This document shows, piece after piece, positions 45,003 through 57,510 of a DNA stretch of 64,000 nucleotides. Position numbers and translations under genes: made by a program. The notes below the pieces were generated by a model. That model was not told the DNA's origin and searched no databases. It saw only the letters and a list, made by a program, of their open reading frames with translations. This stretch comes from Mactra quadrangularis. Its lineage: Eukaryota; Mollusca; Bivalvia; Venerida; Mactridae. Location of the stretch: positions 35,912,887 to 35,976,886 of the forward strand of contig CM046299.1 of the NCBI GenBank assembly GCA_025267735.1. Direction: 5' to 3'. Position 1 is the first letter of the stretch. Each line of letters opens with the position of its first letter.

Positions 45003-46363
45003 TCAATACCCTTCTTTCTTAATTTTAACAGGTAAGTGCAGTGACATTTACACCACAGATTTTCATTTATAAATACTAATCTGAATGTACACACAGTGCA
45101 GGACCTTATTTATTAATTATATATAATTATATATTAATCTTTTTACAACAAAATTCAAAATTAAGTCTTTAACAGGACATATCATTTCATATTCCAATTT
45201 TCAAAAATTATAACCTCAATATATGTTGATACACAACTGAGATTAATAAAAAACGAAAGTGAAAGTAAAAATCGGGTCGCGAAAACACATCACTCTTGCA
45301 CTTGTCAAAACGTTGTTTAATTGCCTTAGAATTAGGTCCATACCACACGAAATACAATCGATCTAAGTGACGGGTTGAGTTAATTTGTTATTTTGAAAAT
45401 GTGTGAATTGTTACACCGGCAGTACTTACAATGAAAACATCTCACGATTTACACAAATGATCAAATATAATCTAAGCTGCTCTTACTACATTTTTGGTTT
45501 GTTCACAGACGCATAATTTTGTACACTTTGCAATATAAATTAGTCCATATCAAACCATGGACATGCTTATCATTGTAAAAGTAATAACATTTATTGAGAT
45601 TCGCGTTAATAACGACAAATACATTCATGTACTTACTATATCGATATGCGTGTGGTTCCGACATGTTGAATGTTATGACTGATGCGTCACATGAGTCACG
45701 TGATAAATAACGTCCGCCCACTAGTGGAGAAATCCCTGGCTATAAATAGATCAGACAGATACTATTCTCCCAACTATTAGAACGAATATGCGGTAATTGC
45801 AAGCGTTTAGGACATGATTCGGGTTATTTCTTTATTTAGGATTATTATTTACGTCAAATAGCATCATTTAAAAAAAACGTCTGGTTGCGAGTGTCTCTGC
45901 GGATTAAATATTTGTGGAGCTGTGACTCTCAAAGTGTAAACCCCGGAAACTGGACGTAGTGAGGCTAACTTAATAATTATTGGGTAATATGTCAGACTTT
46001 TTACTAGAAACCGGTTCACATCTGGAGACGTAATTCATTTTACCCATAAAATATTGTGTTGGACACGTAACTTTTTATTGTTACAATATAATAAAACACT
46101 TTGGAAAGCAATAGAAGTCTACCCAAAAAAAAAAATCTACGAACGAAGCAAAATTTCGTAAAACACTGCATTACAATAGTGTGGCCTTTATTTTTTCGCG
46201 CGTGTCAGGGCCATCCAATCGAAGAGGGGATTTTCTCTGTTTCCCCCGTACGTCATTTTCAGTGCTTATAAAATCATCCAATAGAACGGCGGATTTCCGA
46301 AATTCCCAGACATACGTCATTATACAGAAATGTAGGTCAAAATCCAGCTTAGACAGCTACGCC
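45003..46363. other. Spacer without recognised gene
   Basis: A related pair, CCATCCAATCGAAGAGGGGA and CATCCAATAGAACGGCGGAT (near 46210 and 46274), each followed by TACGTCAT, hints at a short diverged tandem duplication. No gene. Confidence 0.35.
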
Positions 46364-47385
46364 GAAAAATGATAAAATTACTATTAATACTATTTGATAT
46401 GTATGATAAAGCAAGATCTTTTGCTTTGACTTCAGCTGTAAATATGGATGCCTGGTCAGGCAATCGCATTCTTGCAACAAAAGAATTTCCATATGCAGCG
46501 CAACCAACTTTGTTATCATCTTTAGAGCCGTCAGTAAATAAATGTGTACAATCTTTATATTTTTCTAAGATGTTAACGAATTCCGATTTAAAGGCCTCTG
46601 GGCTGGTAATAGATTTACGTAAGTTTGACAAATCAATGTTAACGTTTGGTATGTTGTAGGTCCAAGGAGGGACATTTTCATCAAAGTTCTGTAGAACGGA
46701 AGAGGTGTTAATATTAAGCATTTCTAAGTCGTTTTTAACGCGCAGGCCAAATGGTTTAATTTCGTTTGGTTTGTTGTCAAATTTATCAATGTAATTTGGT
46801 TGAAAAACAACTTTTCGCGCCGGGTTACTTTTGTTAGAAGATATTCGAGTTGCCTATTGTAATGAAAGCTTTTGACGACGTAATTTTAATGATGGCTCGT
46901 TAGCTTCAACATAAAGACTTTCAACAGGTGAAGTTTTAAATGCACCAAGGGCGATACGTAAGCCCTGGTTATGTATTGTATCAAGCATTTGCAAGTACGA
47001 TTTACGTGCTGATCCATACACAATTGACCCATAATCTAGTTTTGAACGAACAAGACTTCTGTATAATTCAAGTAATGTTTGGGAATCAGATCCCCAATCA
47101 GTATGTGAAAGTACTTTAAGTAGATTTAAAGCTTTGATACATTTTGTTTTTAGAGACTTTAAGTGTGGTATAAAAGAGAGTTTTTTTATCGAATGTAACG
47201 CCTAAAAATTTAGCTTCATTTACAACAGGGATTTTTGAGCCAGAAATGTAAAGTTCAGGATCATTATGATGCTTTCTTAATCGACAAAAATGTACACATT
47301 GTTTGACTTGGAAAATTTAAAACCATTTTCTGTTGCCCACTTTTGGATTTTAACAAAACTTGGAACGAGAATGTTACAAATGAAC
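46364..47385 (-). mobile_element. LINE internal fragment: end of reverse transcriptase and start of RNase H, copy D
   Basis: Minus frame 46320-46721 holds the first RNase H motif (LFTDGSKDDNKVGCAAYG) and the second acidic region (ASIFTAEVKAKDLAL). Above it, toward 47385, degraded frames show reverse-transcriptase C-terminal text such as TSPVESLYVEANEP near 46930. It overlaps regions kept only as traces in copies A and B and so completes the picture of the family. Frameshifts prevent function. Confidence 0.85.
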
Positions 47386-47445
47386 AGGAAAACCAAGTTA
47401 CCTTTTTATTACTGAAAAACATTAACAGTTAACATGACAATTCAA

Positions 47446-49078
47446 TATAATTACAACCTGAATGAAATAACAAAATCCGATTGGTCAAAAGTGAACACGT
47501 GACCTAAAAAAATGTGCTTTTATTTTCGTATAAACTGCAGTTATGAATGAATGACGTCACGCCAGAACTACTTTCATGACTCAAAAGCTATTTTTAGCGC
47601 TTTCCCACGCTATGGCGTACAGGTCAATAATATAATGTCAATGGAAAGTACATGATACACAAAACCAATAAGAAAGGTGCAATCAACTTTTATTGAAAGA
47701 AATTAAAATGAGTTTAATGTACAATACTATTGTGCAGTAATACCGTTCTTTATCTATATTTCATAAGATGTAATGTTCCAGGAAGTAAATGATATGCTGA
47801 ATGCAGATCTAGAATTAATCTTTAATTTTAACTTAAGCTACATTGACAGCATTTAAACCATTAAATGTTTATTTATTTTTCTAGCGAATCAGTCTTCTTT
47901 TTCAAATGATTTTCATGGCATTGCCCTTCTGAAGTGCATGCTCTAATGGACTGGTATTCATTCATATAGATATCTAAATCCTTTGGTCTCAGAGGCATCT
48001 AGTTTCACTTTCTTGTCTGAAAACAAAAAAACAACAACCAATAAATGAAGATAAATAAAGCTTTAAATACCAAGAGTTCGACACATTTAAATTGATCCAC
48101 AATAAGATAAGTAATCAGTATTTTGGCAAACATCAGTATGTCATGGCAAACATTTCAAAATAACTCAAGTTGCCTCTCATCAAGTAAAAGAAGAATGTAT
48201 AACATTATGATATGTACATTGGATAATATGTGTATCTAGTCATAATGATGTAGTATCCGCAGAAGTGTATGTGTATACTTCATGCATATACATTCTGCAT
48301 TGAGTAGTGAACAAGGTCAATAATTATAACGTTTATAATCAGACCGGAATGAAAATGCTTCCCGATTAATATGACCAGACTTTGAATCTATCCTAAGTAC
48401 CGATCATTTTAAAATGTACACGAGAACATAAAAGCATATAAACCATATAATCTCCGTAATTTGGGGATAAATAATAAACATTCACTTACTCAGTACAGAA
48501 AATAGCTTGTCTTTCCATCCAATGTCTTGACATGTAAATTTCCTGACTCGGACTTAAGTTATCATCAAGTGATCCAAATTTCAGTAGTAAACTAGTGATC
48601 TAACTTTCAGTAGTAAACTTTCTCATTCTGATTAAATAACACAGCCTCAGATGCTATTCAACTCGGAAAAATGTACATCCAACAACCGCTCATTTGTAAT
48701 CACTGGTGGTTTCAACGAGTTGACATATTAATCTAGGTCACAACTTGCATCATAAACTCACCTGTTCTTCGTAGAAACTTGAAACTTGTTAAACCGTTTA
48801 AAAGAGTTACACAATAGCGTACCACCTCTCATGTGTTCTTTTATTAAAAATAAACTCAATGCATGTTCATTTCAATGTATCATTCATGCCGTTATGTCCG
48901 AAAACCATGAAAAACTGCATCCAATCGAAGGAAAAAATGGCCGACGGTTGGCATTAAAAAACTGTTAACCGAATGAAATCAATGCGCACTATTACGCATT
49001 ATTGCGTAATTTGGCTATACGCATTAAATAATAGGTCTTTATTCTAACGCAAATTTCGCAAAAAATGGTTGTAATTAT
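47446..49078 (-). mobile_element. Element X, copy 2 (without the internal insert)
   Basis: Reverse complement of 3418-7061 minus the 1.94-kb insert. It ends TATAATTACAACCTGAATG at one side and GGTTGTAATTATA near 49066 at the other. The uninterrupted GAGGCTGTGTTATTTAATCA equivalent near 48640 is the empty site for the insert in copy 1. It keeps the donor- and acceptor-like boundaries. A short local duplication around AGTAGTAAACT (48580-48625) is private to this copy. Confidence 0.78.
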
Positions 49079-49232
49079 AAGGAATGAATGTATAGAAACT
49101 GACTTTCATCGAAAAATAAACGTCATTTTGGTGATAGCTAATTTCAGCATAAAGGCCTTTATGCTGAAATTAGCTATCACCAAAATGACGTTTATTTTTC
49201 GATGAAAGTCAGTTTCTATACATTCATTCCTT
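49079..49232. repeat. Near-perfect hairpin next to element X, copy 2
   Basis: Same stems as 3258-3417 with the turn CATAAAGGCCTTTATG, which is even more symmetric. It abuts the same end of X as in copy 1. Confidence 0.9.
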
Positions 49233-49681
49233 AAATAATGCTTTTTGAGTTACCTTTTAATTATACCTAACTGCTTTTTGTTTGCCGTGACAATCACATT
49301 GCTGCATTTCGCAGCAATTTTTTACTAGTTGTCTTTAGTAGTAAAATCGAATTTGTTAATTACATCAATGAATGTCAAAGAAGGGTATTCATCTTCAAGT
49401 TATGCTACAACTTTTCGTGGTGTTTAGTGTCCTCCTGAAACATTTGCATGATGAAGTCGATAACTTGCAAGGCTTATTCATGTTTAGGCGTGCGCACTTC
49501 ATGAAAAAGGGTTTACTTCGTTCCCTGCATAAGGAAATAATTAGCCAATGTTCAGTATTTGAAGCAGTCTTCTGCTTATGACTTCCCTGTTCTTAATGTT
49601 TGTAAAAAAATCGTGCAGATTATAAAAGCTAATATGTCCATTGTCATAACCGATGTATTTCTCCCAGAAACATTAGGAACT
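49233..49681. other. Spacer
   Basis: A 69-codon frame (49372-49581) has no domain; nothing else seen. Confidence 0.35.
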
Positions 49682-49985
49682 CCGCCCGGCTAGCTTAGTA
49701 GGTAGCACGCAAGTCTACTGATCGAGGGGTCGATTCGATTCGATTCCCGGGCGGAGCATACTTTCGTTGAGCTTGGTCATGTAATTATTTCTACGGCCAT
49801 TCTCCCTCCTACCAATAACTTTTAATTATGTAGGGTAGTTGTCGGTCACTGATGAGACTATGTGCTTATTAGTTGGTTAACAGCTAATTCCAAAGATTTA
49901 GCCTTTCCAGGAGGAGTGAGTATATGACCTATACAATGTGTTGCTGCGGCGTTAAACCCAACAACAAAAAAACACACACAAAAAC
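49682..49985 (+). mobile_element. tRNA-headed SINE, second family, full copy with tail
   Basis: Head GCCCGGCTAGCTTAGTAGGT with the B-box region expanded as CGATTCGATTCGATTCCCGG, body with CATACTTTCGTTGAG and ACGGCCATTCTCCCTCC, then the tail CTGCGGCGTTAAACCCAACA and an (CAAA/ACAC) run. It is more complete than 36482. Its insertion lies at the broken edge of a Tc1 transposase remnant. Confidence 0.87.
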
Positions 49986-50510
49986 ACGTGTAACGACATG
50001 CCCGCCTAGCCCATCACCGACCCGCCACGACACTGATTTGTCCTCTACCACACATGGATCTGCGAAACGTTCTCCAATTCGGCAGAATACTCGTGTCCGA
50101 CTGTCGTTTCCCTGTACATTAAAGCGGAATTCATCAGTGAAGATAACTTGAGCCCAGCCTGCACGTGTTAAATGTGAATGCGCTCATGCCCAACGAACGT
50201 GTGCTTTACGATGGTGTTGACGAAGCACTATTCCATGATACGGTCTTCTTGTACGTAGACCTGCCGACTTTAGGTGCTTCCGGACCGTTGTATTGCTAAT
50301 TGGTCTCCCATGGATACCGATTGTTCCCCTAGCTGTGTCCACCGCTGACGGAGATGAAATGAAGTGATATAACGATCTTAAAGACGTGTTGTTGCCCTAC
50401 GACGTGGTTGCTTTGGCAATTCGGCTACACTTCCGGTACGTCTGTTACGTACTTTGTTAGAAGTCTGGTTATAGTCTTTTTCTGTACTCGCATTCTATGC
50501 GTCACCTGCT
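49986..50510 (-). pseudogene. Tc1-like transposase pseudogene, N-terminal half
   Basis: Minus-strand frames show the first catalytic aspartate region (FTDEFRFNVQGNDSRTRVF near 50130) followed by the GERFADPCVVEDKS segment near 50060, and upstream basic text near 50350-50440 resembling the GRPR hinge and helix-turn-helix. Stops interrupt it, and the part after about 49990 is lost where the SINE lies. It differs from the copy at 7960 and so is another lineage. Confidence 0.78.
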
Positions 50511-50569
50511 GGAGAAAAAACAGTTATATAAAGAAAAGAAATAAAGGATTATTTAGAGGTTAATGATTA

Positions 50570-50696
50570 GTTGCTACTCGCCATTATGCGATAATCACCC
50601 GATGACGTCCATAATAGCCTGAGGGCCTTTGGCCCGAAGGCTATTATTGACTGGAGGGTGATTATCGCATAATGGCGAGTAGCAACTAATCATTAA
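50570..50696. repeat. Foldback hairpin repeat
   Basis: TTAATGATTAGTTGCTACTC pairs perfectly with GAGTAGCAACTAATCATTAA. Arms of about 55 bp surround the turn GAGGGCCTTTGGCCCGAAGG. Confidence 0.88.
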
Positions 50697-52549
50697 CGTC
50701 TTTAATACGTTTGTTCAGAGTCCGGTCTCGAATTTTAAGTAAACTAAGAACAATTATTTTGGGACGAATAGATCACTAGCGAATTTTCCGAGGACGAATC
50801 AGTACTTTGATGACGTAATGTAACAATGACGTAGAATATAATGTAAACTTTGTTGTCAAATGGCGGTCGTGTTTTTAAACGTTTGTAACCAGTTTACTTT
50901 CATTTATCATGGATTAAAACGATATTATCAGGAGACTGGAACCAGTATATGTGTTTTTCAAACTTGAAATTGAGGATATGGAGATAAGGATTATGTATGG
51001 AAACACATACATTCAGCGGGAGGAGTCATTCATTGATTTACCGAAAATGGCATGGACGTTCATGATGATTTTAGAAGCCAGTTCCATTATATTTAATTTA
51101 TGCATGGCTTGACTTTGGTAAAACAATAGTCAACCTACGCATATACTTTATAATGGCTGGATATTCGTCAAATTAAACACGGAAAGGAATTGAGTGCAAA
51201 TTTCGGAGTTTGGTATTTTACAGCGTCAACGACAACGGTTGAGTCTGCTGAATTTGAATGGTGAAGTAAGTGATTTGTAATGAAATTATTTGTAAAATTA
51301 CAAATAAGACTTTTTATGCATTATAGTTTTGTTGAATATGTGCGTCAAAATCTAAAATTCTATTTGACAAAGTCAAAGACTCAAGAATTCTTTCGGCCGC
51401 CATGTTTGAAGAAACTGCTGCTTGATGACGTAAACAATGCGCGTGCAAGCACTCGGCGCCTATTATGCATAATGGGCGAGTTGCAGGCGGCCAAAATCGC
51501 ATAATACGGGAAAAAGTCGCGTAATGTCCGTGTAGACTTGTCACATTTGTTACTATATATAGTAACAAACGTATTAATATTTAAATAAAACACATCGGAA
51601 AACTCCATGATTTAACGGGAAAAGAAGCAATTAGAAAACTTAACCTTTGTATGAGACGCACCGCCTTGTAAAAGACCTATGGTAATTCCTCGTCTTGCAG
51701 CAAAACACGAGCCATTTTATGTGTTTTGTTGCTCATATCTACACACTAATGATTTTCACCAAAACTGAACACGTGGGTTTTTTACACAAGGAGACCACAG
51801 TATGGTTCAGTTTCCATCACCAATCCGACATAAATGATGAAAAATAAAAATGTCCTACAATATGAAAATCGGGGTTCTTGGAAGATTCGTTTAGTATATT
51901 ATACTTTAGTGCTAGTTAGCGATGTCTTACTGCATATATCACATATACCATAGAAACCAAATCACCAGTATTATTAACGTTTTCGACTTGTAGATATGCA
52001 GTGTTCACTGAGGAACCACTGGCACTTTTAACATTTAATTTACTAGTTTTAAAAGACAAGAATACATGTATCACAAAGAAGTAAAATATCAACATATGGA
52101 CCTCTTTAATTACTTAAATAATCAAGAGACTGAGTTAAACTTAAACAGTAAGTTATAAAAACGTCGCATAATTACGCGGTAAACCCCTTTTGAATTTTAA
52201 TAAACCTTGAGAATGACGTAACTTTTAACTGAGCATCACATCATAGACGCATATTCTAATTTTTAGCTACATTCGTTTGAACACATTCACCAGTTCACAT
52301 GAAAAAGATCTACAAAATTTTAACATACTGTCGCCGTCATAATTTCTCTATCAAACGTGAATTAAAGAACAACAATAAAACATAACATGCTACTGTATGA
52401 GAATGTGATACTGTAAAAACGGATCTTAATTCCTTGACACTAAGGTCGGATAAATGGCAGCTTCGATCTAATGCTAAGATATACAAACGTACAGGTTGTC
52501 ACAATTACGTGATACTATTAGGTTGATGAAGACCGAGTAATAGATTTTA
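50697..52549. other. Spacer without recognised gene
   Basis: Three overlapping frames at 51280-51608 are mutual shadows and show no domain. Otherwise AT-rich with nothing recognised. Confidence 0.35.
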
Positions 52550-52680
52550 ATATTATAGATAACTCGTATGTTAAAATGAGGATTATAAAGTTATCTCTGA
52601 TATTTCTGATGAAGAAATATCTAAAGCTACATTTAAAATGAAATTACATTAAGTGTCTGGTCCTGATAATGTAACGTAAT
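52550..52680 (+). pseudogene. LINE reverse-transcriptase relic, left piece
   Basis: Translation gives DISDEEISKATFKMKLH, a stop, then VSGPDNVT, the familiar region just before the palm of non-LTR reverse transcriptases (E-I...K-M-K...G-PD). The continuation appears at about 56550-56660, beyond a 3.8-kb insertion. Confidence 0.6.
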
Positions 52681-52849
52681 CATTTTCCAAATATGACTGC
52701 ACAATTATTTTTTTGATGTAACACAATAGTCCGGTATATAAACTACAAAAATCGACTGAACCGTGCATGGAATGATGTAGAAAATGTTTTTGCATTTTCT
52801 TGAAGCTAAGACACTGTAGTTTACGAAACTGGATGATGCCACTTCGGCA

Positions 52850-55800
52850 CTCTTGGGCAACTTTCAAAATTCAAGATGGCGGACAAAATGGCGGACGAGT
52901 GCTGATTAATGTATAATAAGTCCATCTTTTTTTACAGTCTGATAATTTAAAGAGCTAAAATTGGTCTAACATCACCTGCAATTTTATTTCATGCAATTTT
53001 GGAACCCTTCATTTTTTCCAATCCAAGATGGCGGACAAAATGGCGGATTAAAGCTACATTTGTCGGGAATATCAAACACAATGAGCAGAATCGTACACTG
53101 AGTCATATCAAAAAAGTTTAATGCATTTTCGTTGTAATTACTCTTTAGTTTAGTTTATAAAACTGGTTGATGCTACACTGGCATCATTTGGCAATTCCCC
53201 CAAATCCAAGATGGTGGCTAGAATGGTGTAAATAACTGGCTGTCGGGTATATATCAACCACAATGAGCTAAGTCATAGACTGGGGTATACAAAATGATTT
53301 CAATGCATTTTATTTTGTTGTTTTACTTTTGTTTATGTAACCAATTGATGCCATGCTGGTATTCTTTGATAACTTCAAGAATCCAAGATGGTGGTCAAAA
53401 TGAATTATAAGAGCTGGAAAGTTAATTTCAAGTCACATAAATAGACATAACTCCACACTAATGGGTATACAGCAACATGTTTAGGTTCTTTATATCTCTT
53501 GCTCTTGCGAATATTAAATCATTGATACTATAGCTTGTCAGTTGACTCAAGAAGCAAATTGTTTCTAAGATGGAAATTTAGAGGCACTATTCTGATAATA
53601 TTTAATTTATTGATCAACATAGGTTGTAATACTATATTTTAATATCCTTAGAATAACGACCACTTTTACATATATGTTTGTCACTTCAATAATCAATATG
53701 TACTAAAAAGAGGTTATAAACAAAGAAAAAGACAAATGATATTGAACATATTGTGTGCATGTTCTATTATCTTTCAAGGTATTCTAAGAATATATTAATG
53801 CCAAAGCAATTGATAGAAATTCTGTTGACATTGTAACACATTTTGATAGTAAATAAGAGAAATTGCAATAGGATTTCAAGTTTGATCTTGACATCAGATA
53901 TCACAACTGTATCATAAGTGTTCTTTATTTCATTGTAAATGACTCTATCTATCCATTGATCAAAAAGGAGAAATATCTAAAGCAAATTTTCATCACAAGT
54001 CTGTAGTATAATTTGTTTTTAATTACAAGGACAGAGAGAAATTAAGTCGCGTAAATGCCAATTCTATAAGCGTATACACTGCTATTTGAACCCAGTGTCC
54101 AGCTCATGATTTAGCAAATAGTGTTACCCTGTGCAAGATGGTGATTTTAAGGGATTCACCAATTACAAAACATGGCCAAGTAGAAAATTTAGAAATGTCT
54201 TGTTTCACTTAAGTCTAAATATCTTGAAAGAACACATAACATATCTGATGCATCAGTGTCAAAAGTTCAAACAGGCATGATAACTATACACAATTGGAGT
54301 ATATTCACTATCAACTGCAAAGTCTTCCTAAAGAAGGATGGTACGCCGAGACAATTTGTCAATCTCGTACGTTATATTCAAATATGTTCCACTCCAAACA
54401 TTATAGACGATGCATTGCAAGATATGGTGATTCTCCATTTTTTCGGTAAATAACAAATATGTTTAATCGCATTAACCTTTAAGACTTGGTAGGAGAAGCA
54501 CAGACAACAAAATTGTACAACAAATGATCTATTTTTGTTGCTTTAATTTGCTGAGCACCAAAAATATCTGACGACATTGGTGTGCTGATACTCATTTTGA
54601 AATATCTATCTTGTAAGAGTGACACTGTAACAATGGGTTCAACTAACATTCGTTCAAAAAGTAATGTTACAAGTCAGTCAGTTATTGACAATGTAAAGAG
54701 AGTACATTGCTAGCATGGATGTAAAATATGCTTTTAACGCTGGTTCACCTATCCTTCACCAAAAGTGAAGAAAGTTATGCTATCTTTTGGCCATAAGCTA
54801 GTACCCGCTTGGATACTTTCTAAAGATATTAATCATTAATATGTTAAGTTTACCATTGCATGTGATGTGCTTAGGGTGTTGAGTGAAAAATACTCTGCAA
54901 ACAGAAATTTGTGTTGTCACTTGAACATGTTAATTGTTATCAATATACAAAAACGACCAGAGAAATTGTGCTTTCGTTATGTAATATTAGACTGAAGCAA
55001 ACTTAAACATTTAAGCATTATTTTTATTCTAATTTAGTCTAGTTTAGTCAAGTCAGACTGTATCATTGTTTGTGAAATGATAATAAAAAAGCTCAATTAA
55101 TTAGTTTCTTCCTCGTTTTTAAATAGCACATGCTTATTTTGCAATTTATATGTTTCAGTTTATTTTTTACTGCATCAAAAATTTTCAACTAAAAGGATTA
55201 TAAGCTTTTCAAATATCCACACATATTGCAATCTTAAACAAAATGATTGCCATTCATAATGGTCCTATAATAAATTGTTGTGTAAACTGTATATTAACCC
55301 CATTTTATTTTCCCGTTTTTCTTTATTTAAATGGCATACAATTTGGAAATTAAATTAGTTTGTTCATTCCAATTATTTATCAAATTTTCATTTCATTAAA
55401 TCAAGTAAATAAGTAACATTATTAATTAATTGTATGATATTGGACTTCAAATTCAGGGCTGATAGATACGGCGTTCACTACGGCATTATAACCAAATACT
55501 CGGCCATCATGGGAAAAAAGGCCTTTCATAAATACCTTGGCTAATATGAGATTCATGCATTTTAATTGGATCCGAATGTCAAAATGGCCGAGTTTTCTCA
55601 TGAAGGCAGTGTTTTTCTTCCACAAAAAAATGCTGCCATTTTGAATGTTGGTACAATCTGAGTGTTTTGATAGGGACCCTATCTGCGATCATAGTGAATT
55701 AAGTGTTTTCATAATGGCCTGTTATTTGGCTGAAGACAGTCATTATAGCCTGAGGCCGAAGGCTAATACGACCGTCTTCATCAAAATAACTTTATCATTA

Positions 55801-56460
55801 TGAAAACACTTCATTATTTACAATACATTATTGCTAAAAATAGAACTGGTTGAATTTGCTTCGTAACCGTAATCTTGGACTCCACCTTGAATCTTGAGTT
55901 GCTATTAGATGACCAGGTGGGTAGTTTCACAAACTGGAGAGTTTAAGATTAAAAGAACAACAACAAAAAACATTGAAACTTAAACCCACATGTGTTTGTT
56001 TCCGTTCATATATGTATATTATATACTAAACTATTAGATCACATCCGCCATTTTAGCCGCCATTTTGGATTTATAATTGTTTATAATAACTTTTAACTTA
56101 GTGAAATTAATCGGTTTCTTTAATGACATGAACTATTTTATAAGTAAAAAAATTTCTACACCACTCAGTCTCTTTCTGCCAGTTTGTTCTTTATATACTG
56201 GGCTAAAAGCCTCTGTCCGCCATTTTGACCGCCATTTTGAATTTAAACATTTGTATATGAATAACAAAATTTAACAAACTAGATGTACAAATGTTGAAAT
56301 CACTTTTGTCCTTCATTTTAAGAACATGATGTGTAAAAATACATTTTGCATGTATAATTTAGCCTCTAGCCGCCATCTTGGTCGCCATCTTGGATTCTGG
56401 GTGTTGCCCAAGGATGACAAAGTGGCATCAATCGGATTTGGAACCAGTAAGACCATGTCT
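52850..56460. mobile_element. Element with inverted terminal tandem arrays ('CCAAGATGGCGG')
   Basis: On the left, units of about 160-178 bp carry AAGATGGCGGACAAAATGGC or variants at about 52873, 53027, 53210 and 53384. On the right, inverted units carry CGCCATTTTGACCGCCATTT-type text at about 56046, 56217 and 56370. Each unit also holds GGCATCA, AACATTTTCTACATCATT and TTGCCCAAG-type text, in opposite orientation on the two sides. Interior 53450-56030 has a foldback at 55698-55815 and no convincing gene; the 65-codon frame at 54256-54453 is unassigned. Outer edges are approximate (roughly 52680-56540). Confidence 0.65.
55698..55815. repeat. Foldback hairpin repeat
   Basis: AAGTGTTTTCATAATG pairs with CATTATGAAAACACTT, and GAAGACAGTC pairs imperfectly with GACCGTCTTC. 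The turn is AGCCTGAGGCCGAAGGCT. Confidence 0.8.
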
Positions 56461-56549
56461 ACCAATAAATTGAATAACATTTTCTACATCATTTCGTGCA
56501 AGGTCATCCTTGGTGTTGGCCGGACTACAACTATCAAATGTCGTTTTGC

Positions 56550-56709
56550 TTTTAATACAGGTGAATATTCAAATGCAGGGGCTGTATCGGTGATAAATGA
56601 ATTGTTCAAGAAGGGAGATATGGATGATGTGTCAAATTATGGAGGTATTTCTGTAGAAAACTTTCAAGGAAATATTCAAGCTATTACCCAAAATAATGAC
56701 AACAAATAA
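56550..56709 (+). pseudogene. LINE reverse-transcriptase relic, right piece
   Basis: The end of frame 56326-56709 reads AVSVINELFKKGDMDDVSNY and then GGIS, a diverged version of the 'KKGD...NYRGIS' palm segment of non-LTR reverse transcriptases. It fits directly after the piece at 52550-52680, which supports insertion of the array-ended element between them. The frame then ends at 56707-56709. Confidence 0.65.
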
Positions 56710-56714
56710 AGTTA

Positions 56715-56800
56715 GTTTGTTTTGGTTTTACGGCGCATCAACACCGGAAGTTTATATCGCGCCGAAAGCAATTGACGATACTATTAATGTAAATGATTTC
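56715..56800 (-). mobile_element. LINE 3' tail fragment, copy E
   Basis: TTTTACGGCGCATCAACACC and ATATCGCGCCGAAAGCAATT match the 3' ends of the other LINE copies; the coding part is absent. Confidence 0.75.
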
Positions 56801-57288
56801 CAATTATGTTTTACTAAGTTATTTCAAATATGGCGTATTAACTGGTTATTAAAGTTGAGTGGTTAAGAAATCTCGTCTATCGAAGGTGGACATACTTGTA
56901 ATTTATTATTAATGATTTGAATTTGTCACGAGATCATTGTCACTAGAGCATCGAACCTCAAACCAACGATCTTCATCCTAGGGTATCCGAGGGTATGAAA
57001 GACAAATCAGTTGAGTCCGATCTGGATACTGTTTGTGACATACTTAACAGCCAACTTATGTCACAGCTAGGTTAATTCATCGTACAGACATTCCTGGGAA
57101 GGATACATGCATTAATGACGCACAGCTAGGGTCGACCAGGGTGCAGAGTTTACTAGTGGTACCGGCTACTAAATAAATCAGGTTCAACGAATGTGTCTTT
57201 CGATACCAATTAACCTTAACCAATTTATACCTACCTGTTCTAATATCAACTGACTTTTACCATTACTAATCACAGTTACCACTAAGCC
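56801..57288. other. Spacer without recognised gene
   Basis: Nothing recognised. Confidence 0.4.
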
Positions 57289-57510
57289 GCGGCCGTGGCG
57301 TAGTGGTTAGCATGTCTGACTTCGAATCCGGAGATCGCGGGTTCGAAACCCGGCCGGCGGCAGGTCATACCCTATACATGAGTTGTCGGCCTCGTGGGAG
57401 GGTAAGTTAGTACTGGTGATAAAAAAAAGTCCAGGAAACCTATAGTAGGAAGAGCTGGCCGTCGTGTATATGACCTATGTATTTGTTGAATGCGACGTTA
57501 AAAAAAAAAG
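57289..57510 (+). mobile_element. tRNA-headed SINE, copy 2 (partner at 7450-7660)
   Basis: The head opens GCGGCCGTGGCGTAGTGGTT and ends with a clean B box GGTTCGAAACC. The body includes CATACCCTATACATGAGTTG and TCCAGGAAACCTATAGTAGG and ends GAATGCGACGTTAAA with an A run. The intact promoter boxes suggest a younger insertion than copy 1. Confidence 0.9.

Noticed and set aside
56326..56580. N-terminal part of the 127-codon frame as protein
   Set aside because: This part lies within the terminal repeat array; only the last 50 or so codons resemble reverse transcriptase.
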